Both the position numbers and the translations under genes were made by a program. A stretch of DNA of 64,000 nucleotides, taken from the NCBI GenBank assembly GCA_014706385.1, contig JACGZH010000002.1, positions 1,426,001-1,490,000 on the forward strand, written 5' to 3'. The notes below the pieces were generated by a model. It saw nothing but the letters and a program-made list of their open reading frames with translations. It ran no database searches and was not told the DNA's origin. The first letter of the stretch is position 1. Every line of letters begins with the position of its first letter. Positions 36,242 to 48,588 of this stretch are shown here, piece by piece. The stretch comes from Phaffia rhodozyma (lineage: Eukaryota; Basidiomycota; Tremellomycetes; Cystofilobasidiales; Mrakiaceae).

Positions 36242-36983
36242 TAATCCTCAATAGAGGGGGTTCTTCTCTCCTTTCTCAGACGAACGAGCTATTGAGCCAC
36301 CACGACACTGAGTGGCCGACCTATCACACGTTCCCTCTTGCAAAAGTTTGGTCACTCATATCAAAAAGAAAAAAAAACAGAAAAAAAGATCCCAACATCT
36401 AATCAAATCAAACCAATTCTTTCTTTCTCGTCACGAAGCACGTTCATGGTCTTCCCATCTCATATCGTTTCATATCATTTCTTTCCATCAGTTATCTTCG
36501 TCCGAAACTCCGTTTTCGTTTCCGCTTCCGTCGTTCTTTCCTTTGGTTATACATTTGCTTGCCTGCTTGCTTGTTTTTTTCTTTCATTCCTTCTTCCTCT
36601 TTTGGCTTTCCCATCTTTTTCTTCATTCTTTGCGTCTGGCTTTACATGCTCAGTTTCTCCTATTCTCCCCGTCGTAGCAACCTGTTTCTCTCCGACCGTC
36701 GTTTCCACCCTCATTACTTTCCTTTTCGGTTCAGATCTGATATAGTTCAAAATTAAGATGAGAAAATGATGCGTGGATGACCAGACGGGATATAAGCGGG
36801 ATAGTATGGATGGGAAATGAAGAGGAAAAGAAAACATGAAGCGTGGATATGGAATTGGTAAGATTATAAATTGAGAAAGCTCATATGATGAACACAAAAA
36901 CACCTCAGGTGCAGCAATAAGTTAAATTGAAGAGGAAAAGAGGCAGGGAAAAAAGAAAGAGTTTGAATGTGGACGAGATATGT
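36242..36983. other. Convergent gap between the zinc-finger gene and CDC4
   Basis: 742 bp. Poly-A/purine near 36360 and strongly pyrimidine-rich from 36410 to 36740; facing 3'UTRs. The Phe/Ser-rich frames here are composition artefacts. Confidence 0.6.
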
Positions 36984-39900
36984 TCAGTTGTCCTCTTCCA
37001 TCTCTGTTGAAGCTACGTCATCGTCATCCTCCCAAACCGTTTCTGGTGGATCACCCGCTGAATCTGCTCCGGTCGCCCAAACAGACCCTTGACTCGGTTG
37101 ATGATGGGGATAATGCGAGTGAGGATGTCTCCGGAACGACGAAGTATGGGTATGTGGTCCGTTACCAATACCACTGTTAGCAGTACCGAGTAGCCAGTTC
37201 GACATCGTCGACGAGGCGCCGGCTGTATCTGAATATGCATTAGGGAAGGCTGTATCTGTAGGATGAACGACCGTGACCGGGGATGCTCCGGGCAGTTGGT
37301 TCTGCAAAGGCTGGGAAGGTGTCTCGACTTGGTGAGAGGCATTCGCGAAGGTGTCCGACGCAGATGGGTTTCCGACTGTTGTTGCTGTTGTTGGTGCCGT
37401 CGACGATGGGTTCAGTTGAGTTGTTCGGATCTTTCGGAGATGAATCTTAGTGGGTGTCGTCGGAAGATGAACTCTAGTCAAGTCTTTCGTGTTACCGAAA
37501 AGAGGGTTCGATGGATATACCGAGCTGAGAGAATGAGTAACGAGTCCACCGCTCTCGGTGGTGGACTCATTCGTCTGGTACGTTCTAGGTTCCAGCCGGT
37601 TGGCACGCTCCCACTCAGGAATGATAAACTCATCGAGAGTCTCGTCGCCTGCTCCATCGTCATACCCAGAATCTCCAAAGTCAATCACATCGAACCTATA
37701 ACGAGTCCAGAATGATCGGGAAGAATGAAGAAGACAAGACCAAAGACATGTAGAGTCAATTTCTTTGTTAGCTGAATCGAGAAGAGAATCACAGGGAACC
37801 TAAACAGTATGTTCTAACTTACACAGTCAACCCAGTTCGATTTGAAGCCGAGACGACATATCGGTTGGAGAAAGAGACCCTCCAGACACCCTGCACACCC
37901 GTCACGAGATCTTGAACGAATGTGCCATCCTTAATATCCCACATTTTGAGCGTTCCCTCGCTCCCGCTGATAATCTTGGTTTCATCATGCTGGAAACAAG
38001 TGATGGCCCCTTGGTGGCCTTTGAGAGTATGTTGACACTCAAGTGTGGCTGCGTCCCAGACTTTGATCGTCGAATCTGCCGCGGCGGAGACAAGGTGGTT
38101 AGGAGAGATGCCAAGAAGACCGACCAAAGACGAGTGCCCTTCTAGCGTAGCAAGGCATTTCCCGGTAATCAGATCCCATACTTTGACAGTACCACTGAGT
38201 AGAGAAGCAAACTGAGAGTGTCAGTCGCGAGAAGAGAGCTCGTGATGCTTGTTTCCTTTGAACGAAATAGCTATACGTACTCCATTGATCCAGAGGCGAC
38301 TCTGTTTCTTCCTGTATCTAACACCACACTGTAGACTATACCATTGAAAGCGGAGAGATGAGAACAGGAGGATAGAATGCAGAGTTTGAAGCACCAGGGT
38401 CAAGGGACGTCAAACAAGAATGGACTAGAATTCTAGATTAGCGCACAAACCTTTCTGCGCGTGTCCCCTCAAGGTATACAAACAAGTTCCTTTCACAATG
38501 TCCCACACCCGAACCGTGCAGTCGTAACTGCCCGATACACAGTATCTTCCATGTGCGGCTATAGCCCTGACAGCATGCGTGTGGCCTTCGAGCAGATGGT
38601 TGTGGAATGGGTTCTCTTCCGGATTGACTCCCTCAGTCTTCTTCCTATACGGCTGTGATAGCAAACCAAATTGACAATCCCAAGAATAGCCGTGTCAGCA
38701 GTCAGGTAGGTAAGGCTCTCGTTAGAAACTATCAAGAGAAACCCACGTTCTTATTCGATTTATATTCGGGCTCTCCATCCCGAGGCAGTCTCCACACTCG
38801 GAGGGTGTTGTCTCGTGAACCAGTGACAATAAGCGGGTAAGGTGGCAGGAACTCGCCATTAGGCTGTTTGACTGGCTCAACGATTTGCAAACATCGCTTT
38901 TTGACATGACAGAAAAGGCGAGAAGAAGATTGTCAGTAAAGTCTCATCGTGCTAAAAACTCAAACACGGGGCATTACTCACAACTGTGCTAGTATGCCCG
39001 TGGAAGATATGCGTCTGCTCGTGTCTCTTGATAGACCAAATACGGACTGTCCGGTCAGTGCTCCCACTGACTAGGACATCCGCTTTGTACTGCAAGGCCC
39101 AGACACCTCCCTCGTGGCCATCAAGCCGACAGCGAAGTGAGCCGTCCTTGATGGAATAAATATTAATTGAATGCTATTTCAATTCAGCAAAAGAAAAGCA
39201 CGTTTAGCTGACAAAGGAGGCATAGATATATGCGGTCAACCTAGGTGCGAGGCAAGTGGAGGAATACGTACATCATCACTTGCAGACACAATCTTGTCAT
39301 TATCGAATTGAAGACAAGTAACGACGTAAGATCCATGGCCTGAAATAGGGCAAAAAGAGTCATCGAGCAGGAATTAGCCGCCTGTCACACAAGAAGCTGA
39401 AAGTCACAATGGGACTGGAATTCTAGATAGAAATTTTCTCAGCCCATCTAGATTTAAGAAGAAACAGTACTCACCGTGAAACATGAACCGACCTCCTCTA
39501 GGCTTCCGCCTGCTCCAATTTGCTTTCTGCTGTTGTCTGAGCCTATATACCTGCTTGAGTGGATGGCTCCTCCGCCTTTTCTTGCCTAGATCGGCCTCCC
39601 GTTCACCCTCCTTTCCAGGTTCTTCGAATTTTCGAGAAATGGTAGCCGTGCCAAGCCGATCGTCATCCCCTTCATCTGCTCCCATTTTGACATCGCTACT
39701 TGCGCATGCTTCATTGCTATCCGGTCGGTCTTCGTCTCGAGTGCGCGTTCTGGGAGACGATCCATCGAACGGATCGGCCGGCACTTCGCCCGGCGTACCC
39801 AATGACCGACCACTGCCCGACTTCCTCGCGCGTTCTTCCCGTTCATCCATGACCTCCCATCTACGCCTGATCAGGTCTTCCTCCTCTTCCTCTGCGCCGA

Positions 39901-41289
39901 AGCCATACCAGAATCCCTCAGACTTGAGCCTGCCTGCCCAGATGGACCGTTGACTGTCAATCATCTCGCTCCATTTGCGACTCACCCGAATGGCAGCTGC
40001 CAGACCTGGTCGATCGAGAAACGTGAAGATGGCGATAGAGATCTCGGCGGGGAAGAGTGACACAAAGTCAAACTTGAGAGCTGGCGATATGAATTGAGAG
40101 ACGCGTTGAATAGATGGACGGGTTGTCCGGCGCAGGCATTGGATTAGGAAATGTTCTTTTATCTTTGGAGGAAGGTGATCAAACTGGGCGAGAAGCGCAG
40201 GAAGAGAGTGAAGAGTAGTGATCTCGGCTCCGGAACCTATACTCGGCTGATGTGGGTCGAGTGGGACATCATGTGTACGGGAGGCGGCTGTCGCTGTCAT
40301 CGTTGTTGCTATCGGAGAGCGAGTGACATCATCGTCCATCATCGGAGAAGGTGAAGGAATTCCTCCTCCTATACTGGCGTCTCGAAGCCGCTTTCTGGGC
40401 GGACTTCGAGTCGTTCCTTCGTTTCCGAAGAACGTGGAACTACCCAGGGAGGAAGTGTGACGGTTACTAGATGTAGGGCTTCGTAAGCTAAGATCCTCCA
40501 GAGGCTCTGTCTGCCGGCTCTTGCCCTTCCACCTAGAAGAGTCTTTCGCCTCCATCGAACCCAAGACCTCACCTAGATCAACTCTGCGTAGGCCTTGCCA
40601 GGCAATCTCAGACCCACTCGCTGAACTCTTCATCTTCCTCCATCCTGGTCCTACACGTTCTTTACGTTCTCCAAGGAAATCCTCTTCATTCAGCCCTCGA
40701 TCGGTGAAGACAACTTTTTTACCGCCAAGGTTCATCGAGAAAGATCGAAGGTCATCTGGAGTTGGCTCTAGAGCGAGAGGGTATAGGCTGGGCGAGAGGT
40801 GGGTAGGAAGAGGTATCTGAGGGTATCCTAACGGGTTAGAAGTGGACGCAGGGAGAGGCGCAGGAAGGCGCAGAGGAGGAAATGTGGTGATTGTGCGAGT
40901 GACATGGGTGGTTCTAAAGAAAAACGAAAGGCGGTCGACAGGGATGGATATATGCGAGGAGATATGTTAAGTCAGCAAGTGGAAGGCACGCCTAAACAAA
41001 GGGAAAATGGGAAGGGTGAAACGAACGTGGTCTCTGTGACTCCTGGCTCCCAGACAAGATACATCGACCCGTCCTCTCCTCTCTCTATCCTCGAGGGTGG
41101 TCTACCATCTGGCCCGACGGTGGTCATGTTGGGTGGTGCGTGGCTTTGTACACGGTGAGAGACAGTAGGTTGGGAGACAACGGTTGAGCTGCTAAGACCG
41201 GATGTCGGTGTTCGGTCCACCGCCGAGAATGATTCCGAAGGGGAGAGCGTGACTGAGCGCATGTCCCTATCTGATCTCGAGAAGGCCAT
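36984..41289 (-). CDS. CDC4: Cdc4/Fbw7-type F-box WD40 substrate receptor of SCF ubiquitin ligase
   Basis: Cdc4 recruits phosphorylated proteins (CDK inhibitors, transcription factors) to SCF for ubiquitination. Exon 1 (41289-41027) joins exon 2 (40913-39475) in phase through a poly-Thr link typical of fungal Cdc4. After about 300 disordered residues come the dimerisation helix (DHLPPKIKEHFLIQCLRR), an F-box (FVSLFPAEISIAIFTFLDRP, ending WSEMIDSQRSIW) and a basic linker. WD40 blades run from HGSYVVTCLQFDNDKIVSAS through HEGGVWALQYKADVLVSGST, HTHAVRAIAAHGRYCVSGSY and HQGAITCFQHDETKIISGS. A roughly 230-residue tail with acidic EMEEDN end follows the last blade. About nine exons, all on minus. 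The long N-terminus and tail exceed yeast Cdc4. Confidence 0.93.
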
Positions 41290-41811
41290 ATGTTTCTGCT
41301 TTGAAATGAAAGAAGAAGAAGAAGAAGAGAGAAGAAAGAAGAGAGAAGAGAAAAGAGAGAATGATATGATCGTTGAGAAAGAAGAAGGGAAAAGAATGAG
41401 TAAAAGGACGAGATGGGTCCAGAAGCGATCCGAGCGGGGACCAGGCACAAACGGGTGGGAACAGGGGAGGGGCAGATGTGCCTGACGACTGCGCGATGTG
41501 ATCGCTGCGCGGATGATATTCGCCTGTGCCTGAACCTGCGCGAAATCATGGACAACCTTTTTGTTTTCGTTTTATAACACACAGCGTTCATAGTCAACTA
41601 CAAGAGGGTACGCAAGGATGAAGGCAGAGTTAGAGGATACGGGTTGCAACATACGAAGGTGGGAGATAACAAAGTCAAAGAAGGAGCGAAAGAACGAGAG
41701 GCGACAGCCAGGGTATTTTATGAGAAGATATACAAAAGAGAAAAACATAGACAACTCAAACAATAGACAAAAGTTAACGATGGATATGTCGAACCCACGC
41801 CATTCGCCAAC
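41290..41811. promoter_or_regulatory. CDC4 promoter and 5' leader
   Basis: 522 bp between CDC4 and the 3' end of the next minus-strand gene. A GAA/AGA-rich tract (about 41309-41400; pyrimidine-rich on the coding strand) immediately precedes the CDC4 start and is probably its 5'UTR. No gene seen. Confidence 0.6.
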
Positions 41812-44800
41812 TCACTCGCACCAATCCCTCTCCCTCTTAAGTCGCTCCTTCTCCATTTCCTCCCACTCTCCTTCCGAAAAGTCATCCTCGCACAGATCTC
41901 CTTTCTTCTTTGCTACCTTCTTCACCGGTGGAGGCGGCAACTTCTTGGGCTGAGGCAGAATGTTGTGATGAAGCGGCACGATCCGATGACGTCTTGATAG
42001 ACCAGACGGACGTACGAGTCCCGATGTCTGGATTGAAGGAGATCGAAGTGGAGTCGAATGCTTTTGTATAATGGATGCTAATGAAGTGCCTTGAAACGCG
42101 CGAGGAGGGAAAATATGAAAGGAAACATAGGGGTTGGTAAGTTTCAATCTCTGAGACGAAAAGCGAAGGAAAGACAGACCTCGAAGTGCTTCATTTCCTG
42201 ATTGGACTTTTCCAGGTCCAGGACTAGAAAGTCCGCTGATAGCCGAGCCCTCCCGCTTAAAAGGTGGCCGATGTCTCGGGATACTTACTCTTGGACTCTC
42301 CGCCGCTAGACTAGAATTTGAAGAAGACAAAGCAGGACCTTGCGACCGTTTCAAACTCGATTTCGTCGCAGTCGCGGTTGTTGTTGCTGGTGGAGGGACT
42401 GGGGGAGGTACTTGCGTAGGCGTAGACGCCGACGAGTCCTGAGCAAAATCAACGTTAAGTGAGTTAGAAATGAAAGTTGAAGAGAGAGGAGAACACGCAA
42501 GAAACATACCTTTTTCTCATCTTCATCCTCATCTTCGTCCACGTCTTCCTTCTGAGCTTCCTCATCCGGCTCGATTTGCTCAACCTCTTCTTCCTTCTCT
42601 ACTTCGATCATGTCCTCCTCTTCGACTACAACCTGATCCTCGGTTTCAATCTCCTTCGCGCTTGCCTTTCCTTTGCCTTTGCCCTTGACCTTTCCTTTCT
42701 TCGTCGGCGCCTTCTTAGCCGTCAGTCCCTTACTATTCTTTGCAGACGCTTCCCCCGCTGGATCCTGAGCCTCTCCAGCCCCCTGAATTTCCTCTATAGA
42801 CGTGGCCAAAACTTCTTTATTGGACTCGATATTCGCCTGGTCAACCAGTCTAGCTTCGTCGTCATATCCCTTCTTGTCCCTCTTTGCAGGATTCTCGTCA
42901 TCTGTAAGTACTCCCTCGCCATTTCTCTTCATATCTCTTCCAAGACCGGTGCTACTAGATCTGATCTCCATCAGGCGTTCGTCAATTTCGTCCGGTGGGA
43001 TCTCTTGGTAGCTGACTTGGGGTTTCCCACGTCTTCTCGTTGAATGCTCGTCCATCCATACTGAAGCCGGTGCTAGCACAGGTCTAGATGTAGGCTCCTC
43101 CTCATCAGTTTCGTAGGCGTACTCTTTTGGTGGACCTTTCTTCTTTGATTTCTTGATAACTATAGTGGTGGAGGCGGATGCACCTTTGAATTCAGGGTTT
43201 ATCTCTGCCGAAATCTCGTTAAGAAGCGGAGGAGGAGGCGATAGAGAAGGAGATTGAGAATCTACCAGATGAGGTACAGACATACCTCCCTCCGCGAGTG
43301 TTTTGGCTTTTTGAGGCTGAGGTGTCGGGGGTTTCGAGACTGGCGCCGGCGTTAGCTCTGCTTCTGGCTCAGACGCGGCCGAAGTAGGAGAAGAAGGGAC
43401 CATCATTGGTCGTTTGGCTCGTACAGCTTTACCGGACGAGGAAGAGGAGGACCGTGGAGGTGTTGCTGTGGCGGATTTAATTCCGGATCGTCGATCGACT
43501 TCCTTTCCTTTGCCGTTGATCTTCGATTTAGCCTTTAAGTCTGCCTTGGAGACGTCCTTCGTCTTCGTCTTTGATTTTAATGTTGTCTGAGGGATATCTC
43601 CAGGCTCAGAGCTAGCCACCAGATCGATCACCTCCGCCATCTTTCCGGATAAACTCTTCTTTGAAGATGATGACAGTCCAATGGGATCACTCTCATCATC
43701 GCCAGTATTTTCTGGGGCGCGCCGTCGATCCTTTGTTCGCTCTTCCTTTGTCGACCCATTTCCTTTCGTTGAAGCAGAATGCTTTCTTCCTCGGGGCTCT
43801 GACAACCGTCTCTTTTCACACTCCTCTTCTCGATCGCCTTCCTCCTCATCAGACAGGTCCCTGGTCTTTCGCTTGACAGGTAGTTTGTCCATTTTCCTGG
43901 ATGGCTTCTCTATTTGTCCAGTTATTTCCTTATCGGATTCGGCTGAAGTGACCGACCGTATGGAAAGCGGCGATAGAGTAGGTGTGTGATAGATCCCCTC
44001 GGGCGTCAGCCCTGAAGGTGCTCTCGAGGAAGGAAGGACCAAAGGAGGACCCATCGACCAATCCTTGCTACCTCCAACACTCTTCGTCGAGTTTTCTGTG
44101 GCTGGAGTCAGAATTATACCTCCGGAATCGGTAGGTTTCTCTCGGACAGACATCCTAGGTTTCGGTTTTGGGCGAGCTCGCGCCTCAAAAGGGGGTTCGA
44201 CCTGACTAACACCGACTCCAACGGGGTATGGGGTAGATACATTAGGAGGAGAAGGAGCAGCAGAGGAAACGGACGAGGCGGGAAAGTCGGAAGAGGCAGC
44301 TGGAGCGCTGAGAAGAAGAGTAGGATCTTGAAAAGGGTGGTAGGAGGGACCGGCTGTCGGATTCGGAGTAAATGTGGAGAGGGAGCTAAACTGTTTGGGA
44401 TTGGATGAAGCTGAGGACAAGAGTGGCATGATGGTCAACATAGACAGGTCGAATAATCAAAGACGGATAAGTTCCACTAACTCTCTCTTGAGCTGGAGCT
44501 CCAAGTGACTCCGCCTGGTTTATCCAATCTTTGAAGCGACGGAGTGTGCGCCCGATCCTCTTCCTGATAGCTTCTCTCTCCACTACTCTGAATGGCCTTC
44601 TCTGATCTGCCACCGAGACTGCTGACTGGGCCATCGAGCTTAAATGGGTGGCCAGGAGGTCCATCCCATACGTCGAATCCGCTTTCGAGCTCCCTTGCAA
44701 GAGTTGAATCTGGAGGAAGAGTGCTAAGGAGGTTTCCGCCGGTGCCGATAGGAGAATCTAGAGAGAACGGGGAGGGCCGAACATGGCTCTCACCCACCGA

Positions 44801-45282
44801 CACCGCGGGTGAATGCAAAGATGAATGTATCGGGGCCATCACGGCCGACACCGGAGATGTGTTTGAGACGATCAATGACGAATCGGCCGATGAGGATGAG
44901 GAGAACGTATCAGGCACGATGGACGGTGTGTATGCGATAGTTGGATGTGTGGTGGAAGAATCGGTGGTAGGATGAACGGTCATCGGGTGTGCCAAGGTGG
45001 ATGATAGTCTGAGAGCCAACCGAATTTCTGCCTCTTCTCTCCTTCTATGAGCTCAAACGGTCGAAGGAGCATCAGCATAACCATCAGCATGCGTACTGCA
45101 CACCCTGTAGACATGAGCACTCACCTAGACATCTGATCGATAATCATCTGTTGCCTGGATGAACGAGCTGGACGAGGTGGTGTGTAGGACGGACGGGTCG
45201 ACCAAGAAAGCTCGTGCTTAGTCAGCAAACGGGGTGATGATTCGTTTGCCTCTTTGCATTCTTTAGCCCAACCTCTCTCCAT
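41812..45282 (-). CDS. Large disordered nuclear-type protein with a C-terminal RAD51AP1-like motif and a SUMO-interaction-type motif
   Basis: Exons 45282-45125, 45045 to about 44485, 44410-42510, 42438-42180 and 42089-41812 give about 1,050 residues. Most is predicted disordered: Ser/Pro-rich first half, several Lys-rich basic patches, and acidic runs such as EVEKEEEVEQIEPDEEA and DEDEDEDEK. EVIDLVASSEPGD (about 43603-43640) fits a hydrophobic-core-plus-acidic SUMO-interaction motif. Near the C-terminus RPSGLSRRHRIVPLHHN resembles the RAD51-binding motif of vertebrate RAD51AP1 (GLSR-x2-R-[VI]-x-PLH-x-N pattern). It ends in an acidic/basic helix FSEGEWEEMEKERLKRERD. No enzymatic domain is visible. 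A DNA-repair adaptor is inference; gene existence is well supported by open exons and phases. Confidence 0.72.
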
Positions 45283-45337
45283 CCCTTTCCATCATACACT
45301 CTCATCTACATCGATTCTAGACCAAGCGATCACACGT
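45283..45337. promoter_or_regulatory. 55-bp divergent interval between two start codons
   Basis: The minus-strand ATG (45280-45282) and the plus-strand ATG (45338-45340) are only 55 bp apart, so the promoters must overlap the opposing transcription units or 5' exons. Confidence 0.6.
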
Positions 45338-48105
45338 ATGACCTCGCCTGATATCACATCAGGGAGTCCTGAGTCGGATATACATCTGCTAGTGCAAATT
45401 CAGCTAAAGGACGATCCTCCAGGGTTCACTCTCGTCCCTTCGGTAGGCCACAGACTTACATCCACTTGTTTTCCGCCTTTCTCTGTGTGGCTCGTTCTTC
45501 GTATATATCTGATCATCCTCCTCTCGGTCTGTGTCTTTGCTTGTCTGGACGATGTAGACCCAGCCTCGATACAACAATCCGAAGAATATGTTTCCCTCTC
45601 CACCCGTCCCTGCTCTTCCCTCGTCTCCGCCATCACTTTCCTCCTTTCTCCCGTCTCTCCCCGAACCGCTCTTCCTTCCATCTCCGTATTCACCTGCCCA
45701 CCCAGCCTTCCACGCGCTCTCCTCAAAGGCAGAACGCTATCTAGACGGGCAAAGAACTATATTTTTGTCTCAGATCGAACGGGCCATCCAGGTACACCGA
45801 GAAAGATGGGATACTGTTCAGGATCAAGTCAAGCGTGAGGTCAGTGAGATCTGGGAATTGTTTGAGAAGGAACTTGGAGAGACCAAATACAAGTCCCAGC
45901 CCGATAGTTCGACAACAACCGACAATACTCACACGACCGCTTCCGTCGGGTCCACTCCGAATTCACCTCGGAACGGCCAACGGACAGAAGGCTTCGTCCC
46001 GTCCAAAGTGAGCAGCAGCGCCGAAACCAGCCCGAGCCGTCACCCATCGGCTGAACCAAAGAGATCTAAGATGACGACCCACGCTTCGGACCGAACCCTT
46101 TCGCCTGCTTCCAACGGTATCGGATCAAGGCCTGTTTCTTCTTCTTCCTCTGCAGAAAACCTGATATCGTCTTCTCATCAACATCACGGTCCTTCTCTCC
46201 TCGGAGCGTCGCTCCGAAACTCTTATATGCCCAACCGATCTATCCCTTCAACATCCACTTCCCATTCCCTATCTGTCTTAAACGGCATTGCCCATGTTAA
46301 ATCAAGCAACGCGTCTTCATCCGTCTCTTCCCGTCCGATTGCATCTCCTACCCACCATTCTCAGATCGCTGCTTGTCCGGCAGACAAGGATATGGCTACC
46401 TCGCTGCTCGTCTCCAACTGGACTTCCCCTCCAAACTTGATCTTTAGAGGGTCGACTGTAAATCAGACGGGAGCCCATCTTGCCCAGGGAGTCACTGGAG
46501 TGGGACCAGGAGTCGAAACCCGTAAGGTTGATACCGCAGAGGTTGTGAGTGCTCGGCCAGAAGACGAAGCAACCAGAGGGTTGGAGAGAGCGATGGAAGA
46601 GGAAAAGAGAGAGAGATCTGAGAAGAGAGTAAAGAAGCGGGTGGCATTCAAGGAGGCAGATAACGAAGAGGAAAAATTTAAATCCAAGATAGCAGATAAG
46701 GAACCCAAGGACCGTAAACGAGATACAGAAGAGGAGGAAGAGGACGAGGGAAATGGAAAGGATGAAAGCGACCATGAAGATGGTCCGTTCAGATCTTTCG
46801 GAATTTACCGTGCACTCACAAGCACCTTCTGAGCTGATCACACTTTCTTTTAACTCTAGTATTCGACTTCGAGCCTCCTCTGCCCCATGCATCTTTCGTA
46901 TCGGAACCATCTCTACTTGATTATGAATCGGGGAACCCCTCTTCGCTCTCGCTCGAACCATTGAGCTCTCTTGCACCCTCTGGGACAGGCTTGACCGACG
47001 AGAAAGTCGAAGAGGACGAACCAATGTATGCGCTTGACGGATCACAAAGTTTGAGGGCGGTGACGAGCACTTTTGGTGGTAGGGGAGATGCACCCCAAGA
47101 GAAACAGAGAATCGATCCAAGAGAAGTAGAGCGGGAGCAGAAACAGCAATCGGATGTTGACCGGGTGGCGGCCTCGATGGGGAAACTGTGAGTGACTTCG
47201 TATAAACGGAACGAAGCCAACCATGACCGATGGACTGATCGACTTGATTGGAATTCCCTCTCTCTTTCCTTCTCTGTTTTTACCAGTACCGCGGCCTACT
47301 TACCAAGTCACCGAGCTGCCTCCAGAGATAAAGATAAGAAATGGCACCTATACGGTCGGCTGGCTCCCCCTCCCCACAGTCTCGCAGATGAAGTCGACAG
47401 TTCAGGTCTGGTCTTCCTTCTTGTATCCATTCTCTGTCGATCTCTCCGCTCTCTTGTTAAAGTTCTGACTTTGTTGCTATGTTGTTCTTGACGCTCCGTT
47501 CCCATCTCTTTACAGGCCCCAAAGTCCACTACGGACAATCTCTGCCTATAGCCATCGCCCTTCCATCTAACGTCGCTTCTCAACCAGGCGCTCCTCAAGG
47601 AAAGGAACTGGAGCGAAAGACATCGCTAGCCGACCGAGAGATGTTTGTTCCTCCACTCCGAAAAGCTATGCGAGTCGCTTCAAAGTCTCCTTCAACCGCC
47701 GCCCGTCGGGCCTCAACCTCGCCCGATCTGACCGACCATCCCACTCCGTTCGGACCTCGTAGGGTGTATTCACACCCCACTCAGGTTCCCTCGCCTATTC
47801 CTGAAAGCCCTCAATCGACTCCTCCTCCGCCCCCTCCTCCGACCCTTGCTCCTTCTGATGATGGATCCGCTCTGATCACTAGGGTGAATGCTGGCACCCA
47901 AGACCGACCGTCCTATCTGTCGAAACGAACAGCAAGTTATCTCTCGGCAGCCAGTTCGTTAGACCCGGGACCAATGTTAGAGCAGGCGGGCGGTGATAGT
48001 GATCCGGAGAGCGATAACGATGAAAAAGGGTTCATCGCTCCTCATCTCAAGTCAAAGGCTGAAAGAGGGACAGATGTCGGTTGGGCGAGCTTGGTGGATC
48101 GGTAG
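45338..48105 (+). CDS. Uncharacterised disordered protein with a PP1-docking-type RVxF motif
   Basis: No family recognised. MTSPDITSGSPESDIHLLVQ leads to an intron at about 45440; the next exon enters in phase after GATGTAG with TQPRYNNPKNMFPSPPVPAL. A short helical core (HALSSKAERYLDGQRTIFLS, HRERWDTVQDQVKREVSEIW) is the only ordered part. Then come a long Ser/Asn/Pro region, a charged helix with KKRVAFKE (RVxF type, about 46632-46655), FDFEPPLPH after an intron, and MYALDGSQSLRAVTSTFGG. A conserved-looking KKWHLYGRLAPPPHSLADEV/VHYGQSLPIAIALPSN block sits near the C-terminus. It ends GWASLVDR. The short core plus disordered arms suggests a scaffold or regulatory subunit. Confidence 0.65.
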
Positions 48106-48588
48106 ATGGGTCGGATCATACTCGGACAGGCTTCCTTCATCTTGTCTTGTATATGCTTTGATTCTCGCACTTCCATTCGAACGAATCCACTCGATTTAGC
48201 TAGCGGCCACCAAAACCATTCCGTCCTGTCTCTCATCTTTCCTTCTCTGTATGGCTTGTCGGTTTGTGCCCACATTGTGGACGTTTTCTCTTTCTTCTCC
48301 TCTCTGGCAGTCGTATCTATCCCAAGTGTTGTGTGTATGTCCGTGTGTGTTTCTCACTATCTGCTGTGTAACCATATCAACCATTGGATGAATTATACAC
48401 TCTCTCTATCGTTTACTTGATGTAGGGATAACCATATGTTTTCTTAATTCATCCTCGGCTCTGGCGTCTGATCGACAGACGCTCTATCCTCAACATACTT
48501 TGCCTCTGGTTTCCGCCCGCTGATGAACAGGCATCAGAGAGAAAGACGTACTAAGAAGCATACAGAATACAATGAGCAGAAAAAGTGA
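48106..48588. other. Convergent gap between the RVxF gene and the small membrane-protein gene
   Basis: 483 bp of 3'UTR-like, T-rich sequence on the plus strand. No gene seen. Confidence 0.6.

Noticed and set aside
39404..40735. Start of CDC4 at 40735
   Set aside because: The frame is open upstream to an acceptor at 40914 and joins in phase to an exon starting at 41289, with the poly-Thr link typical of fungal Cdc4.
44477..45019. Start of the RAD51AP1-like gene at 45019
   Set aside because: The frame continues upstream through a phase-matched intron to an in-frame ATG at 45282, so 45019 is an internal Met.
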